Shown here one piece after another: positions 59,532 to 64,000 of a stretch of 64,000 bases of DNA (position 1 is the stretch's first letter; each line of letters opens with the position of its first letter). Location of the stretch: contig JBGAPZ010000011.1 in assembly GCA_044220975.1 (NCBI GenBank), positions 31,964-95,963 on the forward strand. The letters run 5' to 3'. Source of the stretch: SZUA-430 sp044220975. Lineage in GTDB: Bacteria; Pseudomonadota; Alphaproteobacteria; Micropepsales; Micropepsaceae. Both the position numbers and the translations under genes were made by a program. Below the pieces are notes generated by a model, which was not told where the DNA came from, did not search any database, and saw nothing but the letters and a program-made list of their open reading frames with translations.

Positions 59532-60658
59532 GCAAAAACTGGATCAACTTCCCTAAAGTCGAAGGCAACGCGTCGCGCCAAGCTCACGCGGATTTGCCGG
59601 AGGGCACGTTTGAGCGCGAGTTGGGCCGCGAAGGTTTCTTCGGACCCGCGACGCATATGTATCACAAGCATATGCCGACAGCATGGACGTCGTTCACCGG
59701 TCCGCTCCGGCCGCGCGCTTACGATACGAACAAATGCTCCGATTTCGGCCCTTCGCCGTGGTCGGCGAAGGCGTTGCTCGGCAACGCTCATGTGCAAATG
59801 CGCGTTTGGCACGTTGGAATCGCTATGCCGGAGTTGGCACGCAACAGCGACGGCGACGAATTGCTGTTCGTGCATGCGGGATCCGGCGATCTCTTCTGCG
59901 ACTTCGGTCACCTAAGTTTTCGCGACGGCGACTACATCGTTCTGCCGCGCGGGACGATGTGGCGGATCGAGCCTAAAGGCGAGTGTGCCCTATTGTTGAT
60001 CGAGGCCACGAACAATGCGTATCGGCTGCCGGACCGTGGAATGCTGGGCGAGCACGCGCAGTTCGATCCGGCGATTTTAGAGACGCCGAAGATCGACGAG
60101 CGCTTTTTGAAACAACAAGGCGAGCGGGAATGGAGAGTCGCGGTTAAGCGGCGTGGGCAGATTTCGACGATCGTCTATCCGTTCAATCCGTTGGACGCGC
60201 AAGGGTGGAAGGGCACGGTCGCGCCAGTGAAGCTGAACTGGCGCGACATCCGGCCGATCGTCAGCCATCGCTATCATCTACCGCCGTCGGTGCACACGAC
60301 TTTCCTGACCGACAGGTTTGTCGTTTGCACGTTCGTGCCGCGACCGATCGAAAGCGATCCCGGTGCGCTGAAAGTTCCGTTCTTTCACAACAACGACGAC
60401 TACGACGAAGTCATTTTCTATCACGCCGGCAACTTCTTCAGCCGCGACAACATCAAGCCCGGCATGGTGACATTCCATCCGGCGGGCTTCACGCATGGGC
60501 CGCATCCGAAGGCGTTCGCTACGGGGGCGAAGTCGGAGCGAAAAGAGACGGACGAGGTCGCAGTGATGATCGACACGCGCGATGCGCTTGATATTTCGCA
60601 CGAGTCGGAGACGATCGAGGATCGCAGTTACGTCGAAAGTTGGCGGGGCGCGAAGTGA
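59528..60658 (+). CDS. hmgA: homogentisate 1,2-dioxygenase (short form)
   Basis: HmgA opens the homogentisate ring to maleylacetoacetate. The iron-site motifs HNNDDYDEVIFYHAGNFFS and HPAGFTHGPHP are present in the C-terminal cupin. At 376 residues it is shorter than the classical enzyme of about 430, matching a compact bacterial subgroup. It overlaps the hpd stop (ATGA), which supports the assignment. Confidence 0.9.
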   Translation: MSKNWINFPKVEGNASRQAHADLPEGTFERELGREGFFGPATHMYHKHMPTAWTSFTGPLRPRAYDTNKCSDFGPSPWSAKALLGNAHVQMRVWHVGIAMPELARNSDGDELLFVHAGSGDLFCDFGHLSFRDGDYIVLPRGTMWRIEPKGECALLLIEATNNAYRLPDRGMLGEHAQFDPAILETPKIDERFLKQQGEREWRVAVKRRGQISTIVYPFNPLDAQGWKGTVAPVKLNWRDIRPIVSHRYHLPPSVHTTFLTDRFVVCTFVPRPIESDPGALKVPFFHNNDDYDEVIFYHAGNFFSRDNIKPGMVTFHPAGFTHGPHPKAFATGAKSERKETDEVAVMIDTRDALDISHESETIEDRSYVESWRGAK

Positions 60659-61644
60659 AGCTTGCATCGCTGAAACACGGACGCGACGGCAAGCTTATTG
60701 TCGTGTCGCGCGATTTGAGGCGGGCGATCGCAGCGGACGCGATTGCACCCACGATGCAGTTTGCGCTTGATTCCTGGGAACGGTCGGCGCCGCGTTTGCA
60801 GCAACTCTATCGCGAGGTGAACGACGGGTCGCCGATTGGGTCGTTCTCGTTTCGGCCACAGGATTGCGCGGCGCCGTTACCGCGTGCCTATCAGTGGGCC
60901 GATGGATCGGCCTACGTCACGCATGTCGAACTCGTGCGCAAAGCGCGCGGCGCCACGATGCCGGAGTCGTTCTGGACCGATCCGCTGATTTATCAGGGCG
61001 GGTCCGACAGTTTTATCGGGCCGAGTGACGATATCCTGGCCGCCGATGAGGCGTGGGGAATCGACATGGAAGGCGAAGTCGCCGTGATCACCGGCGATGT
61101 GCAAATGGGCATGTCGCCCGCACAAGCGGCACACCATATCCGGCTGCTGATGCTGGTGAACGACGTGAGTTTGCGCAATCTGATTCCGAAGGAGTTGGAA
61201 AAGGGGTTTGGCTTCTTTCAATCGAAGCCTGCGACAGCATTTTCGCCGGTTGCGGTAACGCCGGACGAATTGGGCGAACATTGGCGCGATGGCAAGGTGC
61301 ATCTGCCGTTGCTCATCGATTTGAACGACGCGCGGCTAGGTTCTCCCAGCGCGGGCGTCGATATGACGTTTTCGTTCCCGCAGTTGATCGCACATGTGGC
61401 GAAGACGCGGGAATTGGAAGCCGGGTCGATCATCGGGTCCGGCACTGTGTCGAACGCGGATCGCAAAAGCGGATCGGCGTGTTTGGCGGAAGTGCGCATG
61501 CTGGAGACGATCGAGAAGGGCAAACCCGAGACGCCGTTCATGCGATTTGGCGACAAGGTTCGGATCGAGATGAAGCTGCCGGACGGATCCTCCGTCTTTG
61601 GCGCTATCGAGCAACAGGTTCGCAAATACGAGGGACCGAAATGA
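60655..61644 (+). CDS. fahA: fumarylacetoacetate hydrolase family protein
   Basis: This enzyme splits fumarylacetoacetate to fumarate and acetoacetate, the last step of the pathway. The 329-residue FAH fold shows metal-site residues in WGIDMEGEVAVITGDV, LVNDVSLRN and GSGTVSNADRKSGSACLAE. The start is GTG 60655, overlapping the hmgA stop (GTGA). It resembles the single-domain bacterial type rather than the longer eukaryotic enzyme. Confidence 0.92.
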   Translation: MKLASLKHGRDGKLIVVSRDLRRAIAADAIAPTMQFALDSWERSAPRLQQLYREVNDGSPIGSFSFRPQDCAAPLPRAYQWADGSAYVTHVELVRKARGATMPESFWTDPLIYQGGSDSFIGPSDDILAADEAWGIDMEGEVAVITGDVQMGMSPAQAAHHIRLLMLVNDVSLRNLIPKELEKGFGFFQSKPATAFSPVAVTPDELGEHWRDGKVHLPLLIDLNDARLGSPSAGVDMTFSFPQLIAHVAKTRELEAGSIIGSGTVSNADRKSGSACLAEVRMLETIEKGKPETPFMRFGDKVRIEMKLPDGSSVFGAIEQQVRKYEGPK

Positions 61645-62285
61645 AGCTCTACGACTATGCGTTTTCGTCCGCGGCATACAGGGTGCGCATTGCGCTGAAC
61701 CTGAAGGGCATCGCGTATGAGCGGGCGGTGGTCAGCCTGATCAAAGACGGCGGTCAGCAGCATTCGGCCGCCTACAAAGCGATCAATCCGCAGGCGCTTA
61801 TTCCGACGCTGCAGGCCGACGGGCACACGATCGGCCAGTCGCTCGCGATTATCGAGTATTTGGACGAAACGCATCCGATGCCGCCGTTGCTGCCGCACTA
61901 TCCGGCAGAGAAGGCGCGCGTTCGCCAGATCGCCTATGAGATCGCGTGCGATATTCATCCGGTCAACAACATGCGCGTGCGTGGACAGCTAAAGGCGCTT
62001 GGTCATTCCGAAGAAGAGATCATGGCGAAGTGGTACGCGCATTGGATCACGATCGGATTCACGGCACTCGAAACGCAGCTCAGCGGTTCGAAGGAAACGG
62101 GCCTGTATTGCCATGGCGATGGCCCGACGCTGGCCGACATTTGCTTGGTGCCGCAGATGGCGAATGCGTACCGGTTCAAGGTGCCGGTCGATGCCTTCCC
62201 AACGCTGGTGCGCATCGACAAGACGTGCCGCGAGCATCCCGCGTTCGCCGCGGCTGCGCCTGAGAGGCAACCCGATGCGGCCTGA
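61641..62285 (+). CDS. maiA: maleylacetoacetate isomerase
   Basis: MaiA is a zeta-class glutathione S-transferase that isomerises maleylacetoacetate to fumarylacetoacetate. The 214-residue protein has the N-terminal site SSAAYRVRIALNLKG and the loop INPQALIPTLQ, GQSLAIIEYLDE for glutathione binding, and CDIHPVNNMRV in the helical domain. The canonical SSCS reads SSAA here, so the Cys often seen is absent. It overlaps fahA (ATGA). Confidence 0.92.
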   Translation: MKLYDYAFSSAAYRVRIALNLKGIAYERAVVSLIKDGGQQHSAAYKAINPQALIPTLQADGHTIGQSLAIIEYLDETHPMPPLLPHYPAEKARVRQIAYEIACDIHPVNNMRVRGQLKALGHSEEEIMAKWYAHWITIGFTALETQLSGSKETGLYCHGDGPTLADICLVPQMANAYRFKVPVDAFPTLVRIDKTCREHPAFAAAAPERQPDAA

Positions 62286-62739
62286 ACGCAAACCCGCAGG
62301 CGATGGATTGCTCGTGCTCGAGCATTTTCTGCCGTACCGGCTGTCGGTGCTGTCGAACATCGTGTCGGGGCGGATTGCCAAGAGCTACGAGCAACAGTTT
62401 CAGTTGACCATCCCCGAGTGGCGCGTGATGGCGGTGCTTGGGCGGTTTCCGGGTTTGACGGCGGCCGAAGTGACAGAGCGCACGGCGATGGACAAGGTGC
62501 AGGTCAGCCGGGCGGTCGCACGGCTCAAGCAGACAGTGCGTATCGAGCAGCGCGCGGTCGAAGGCGACCGGCGGGCACGACACCTTTTCCTGACCGAGCA
62601 GGGGCACGAGGTTTACGCGGAGATCGTGCCGATGGCGCGCGACTACGAGCGGCGCGTGACGCAGGATTTTAGCACAGCGGAGCGGGCGCAGCTGGAGCGT
62701 TTGCTGGACAAGCTCAGCGCGGCGGCGCTGAAGCTTTAG
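62275..62739 (+). CDS. MarR-family regulator of the tyrosine catabolic operon
   Basis: This 154-residue winged-helix protein shows LTIPEWRVMAVLGRFPGLTA, the recognition helix MDKVQVSRAVARLKQ and the wing EGDRRARHLFLTEQG. It overlaps maiA by 11 nt with GAGAGG upstream. Autorepression of the operon through the palindrome in the hpd promoter, relieved by a pathway intermediate such as homogentisate, is the simplest model; this is inferred. Confidence 0.87.
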   Translation: MRPERKPAGDGLLVLEHFLPYRLSVLSNIVSGRIAKSYEQQFQLTIPEWRVMAVLGRFPGLTAAEVTERTAMDKVQVSRAVARLKQTVRIEQRAVEGDRRARHLFLTEQGHEVYAEIVPMARDYERRVTQDFSTAERAQLERLLDKLSAAALKL

Positions 62740-63583
62740 ACGAGCGGCGCTTGCGCTTTAGCTTTACCGGTTCTTCCAACGCGTAAGTGCGGTCGCGGAG
62801 GAATTCCATCAGTTTTTTGCGGTCGCTGATCGCCTTCAGTTCTTCGTAGGGGATGCGCTTGCCGATGCGCACGATCATGTCTTCGCCGATGCGGTCATGG
62901 ACCTCTTTGAACAGAAGCGATAGGCGCAGGGTCATGGAAACGTGGCTGGCGATCTGGAAGAGGCGCGAGTTCTGACCGGCGAAGAAGACGGGCACGACGG
63001 GTGCCTTGCCCTGCGAGATCATACGGGCGGTGAAGGTTTTCCATTCGGGGTCGCGGGCTTTGCGGGTCCACATTTTTTCCGTGGTCGACACCGTGCCGCC
63101 GGGAAAGATGATCAAGGCGCCACCCTTTTCGAGCAACGCTTTCGCTTCGGCGCGGGTCTTGATGTTCGTTTCAAGCGCCGCTTTCGATTCCTCGAAGTCG
63201 ATCGGCAGCAGGAAGGGTTTGATTTCCTCCGCACGGTTTAAGAGTGCGTTCGTCAAGACTTTGAAGTCTTTGCGCACGCGCGCGATCAACCAGCAGATCA
63301 TCAAGCCGTCGAGGACGCCAAACGGATGGTTCGCGACGAGGATCACCGGACCGGATTTCGGTATTTCGTCGAGAGCATCTTCGTTCAAGTCGACGTTGAG
63401 GCGCAGCTTGCGGATGGCCGCGTTCCAGAACGTTTCGCCGGGCACCGGTTTGTTTTGGTGCTCCAAATACATACGCTTCAGCTCGGGCTGGCCCGAGATG
63501 CGTTCGACCAATTGGATGACGAGGCGCTTGAAGGCCGGATCTTCCGGCGAGGCGTAAGAGAATTCGTCGACTTCGGCGGCCAT
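62714..63583 (-). CDS. PlsC-like lysophospholipid/ornithine-lipid acyltransferase
   Basis: This 289-residue protein is an acyltransferase of the PlsC family. The catalytic NHx4D is seen in VANHPFGVLDGLM, and the glycerol-site motif in IIFPGGTVSTTEK. It resembles the group containing OlsA and hemolysin-like acyltransferases, which modify phospholipids or ornithine lipids. No clear transmembrane helix is visible. ATG 63583 has AAGGA four nt upstream. It overlaps the MarR gene 3' end by 26 nt in convergent orientation. Confidence 0.82.
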   Translation of the reverse strand: MAAEVDEFSYASPEDPAFKRLVIQLVERISGQPELKRMYLEHQNKPVPGETFWNAAIRKLRLNVDLNEDALDEIPKSGPVILVANHPFGVLDGLMICWLIARVRKDFKVLTNALLNRAEEIKPFLLPIDFEESKAALETNIKTRAEAKALLEKGGALIIFPGGTVSTTEKMWTRKARDPEWKTFTARMISQGKAPVVPVFFAGQNSRLFQIASHVSMTLRLSLLFKEVHDRIGEDMIVRIGKRIPYEELKAISDRKKLMEFLRDRTYALEEPVKLKRKRRSSKASAPPR

Positions 63584-63602
63584 GGTGTCCTTGGGACGCA
63601 AA

Positions 63603-64000
63603 TCATTCCGTCAGTGGGTATTCTGCCCAAAGCTTCGTTTCATGGCGATAGGCTGCGATCAAATCGCGGAGGCTTGCGGGTTTGTAGCCACGCTTTGCGT
63701 TTTCGGCGCCGATTTCCCACATGGCGCGGTATTGCTGCATGAGCGCCTTGTAGGCCTCAGGCAGGGTCGTTTTGCGGTCCCAGATGTGGGTCGCTTCCGC
63801 GCCAGCGCCGTTGATTTCCACGATCTTGAAGTTCCGGCCGGCCTGCAGGTCTTCGATCGTGGCGAAGCGCACATCGAAGCGGCCGAAGTAAAATTCCTTC
63901 ACGTCCTTGGCGATGCGGTCGAAGGCATCGGTCATCGCCTCCGTGATCAGGTGGTTTCCGTTCCGGAAGATCGTGCCGCGGCTATGGCTGCCGGCATAGG
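63603..64000 (-). CDS. ATP-grasp-like protein, partial
   Basis: The frame is open to the window edge, so the N-terminal part lies outside. The visible 132 residues read RGTIFRNGNHLITEAMTDAF, FYFGRFDVRFATIEDLQ and IVEINGAGAEATHIWDRK, which resemble the metal-binding C-terminal end of ATP-grasp ligases (Asp-Arg and Glu-Asn-Gly). The substrate is unknown. It precedes the acyltransferase by about 20 nt and is probably in its operon. Confidence 0.65.
   Translation of the reverse strand, partial: YAGSHSRGTIFRNGNHLITEAMTDAFDRIAKDVKEFYFGRFDVRFATIEDLQAGRNFKIVEINGAGAEATHIWDRKTTLPEAYKALMQQYRAMWEIGAENAKRGYKPASLRDLIAAYRHETKLWAEYPLTE

Overview
The window is GC-rich, densely packed bacterial chromosome. 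Gene families point to an alphaproteobacterium: a Usg-family protein, a single-cysteine DksA, a COG4111 (NadQ-type) NAD regulator, a possible CtrA-type TTAA-N7-TTAA site, hflKC next to a DegP-like protease, and mreBCD-mrdA-rodA. I cannot fix the order or genus from sequence alone. There is no phage, transposon or CRISPR array, and almost everything is core metabolism and housekeeping. The exceptions are a short accessory patch near 49.3-51.8 kb and a truncated rodA at about 44.96 kb.

Layout. 0-7 kb: partial folA, an SMP-30-like hydrolase, a small secreted protein, apbC/mrp, hflK-hflC, a DegP-like protease, dksA. 7-14.6 kb: the nadA-nadB-nadC operon (minus strand) with two palindromic operators at its promoter, an endonuclease/phosphatase-family protein, a HEAT-repeat protein, then an HD hydrolase - tyrosine phosphatase - nadQ operon encoding the probable repressor. 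14.6-24.7 kb: a universal stress protein under an FNR-like box, a FabH-like ketosynthase, the queuosine precursor operon queC-queE-queD-queF, tag-ygfZ, a dihydroorotase-like protein, usg and an acuI-like reductase. 24.8-31.2 kb: LysE exporter, a VOC-GNAT fusion, nitronate monooxygenase, an Hsp70-like protein, serB, miaA.

31.2-39.6 kb is a branched-chain amino acid block: ilvI-ilvH, ilvC and leuA. Each transcription unit is preceded by a short reading frame rich in the codons of its product amino acids (VLVI before ilvI, a four-leucine run before leuA, a weaker MRVINFV before ilvC). This suggests ribosome-mediated attenuation of the pathway. 39.6-45 kb: the elongasome cluster mreB-mreC-mreD-mrdA-rodA, where rodA lacks about its last 110 codons. 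45-49.3 kb: DUF4349 lipoprotein, SDR, tRNA-Lys(CTT), a beta-lactamase-fold hydrolase, a membrane protein and a lipoprotein. 49.3-51.8 kb: accessory patch with a membrane protein, a zinc-ribbon DUF4145 protein, a broken copy of the neighbouring lipoprotein tail and two overlapping tiny genes, one apparently frameshifted. 51.8-58.3 kb: a PLD-type nuclease, a secreted Gly/Arg/His-rich protein, an internally duplicated helical protein, glutathione reductase, a divergent VOC/MarR pair around a perfect 19-bp palindrome, and a prohibitin-like SPFH protein.

58.4-62.7 kb is a complete tyrosine/homogentisate catabolic operon (hpd-hmgA-fahA-maiA) with a terminal MarR gene. Its promoter carries a palindrome exactly in the 17-bp spacer. 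The window ends in a lysophospholipid acyltransferase-like gene and a partial ATP-grasp-like gene. The strongest leads are the leuA and ilvI attenuators, the NadQ operator pair, the hpd promoter-operator, the truncated rodA, and the QueD homolog lacking its catalytic cysteine.
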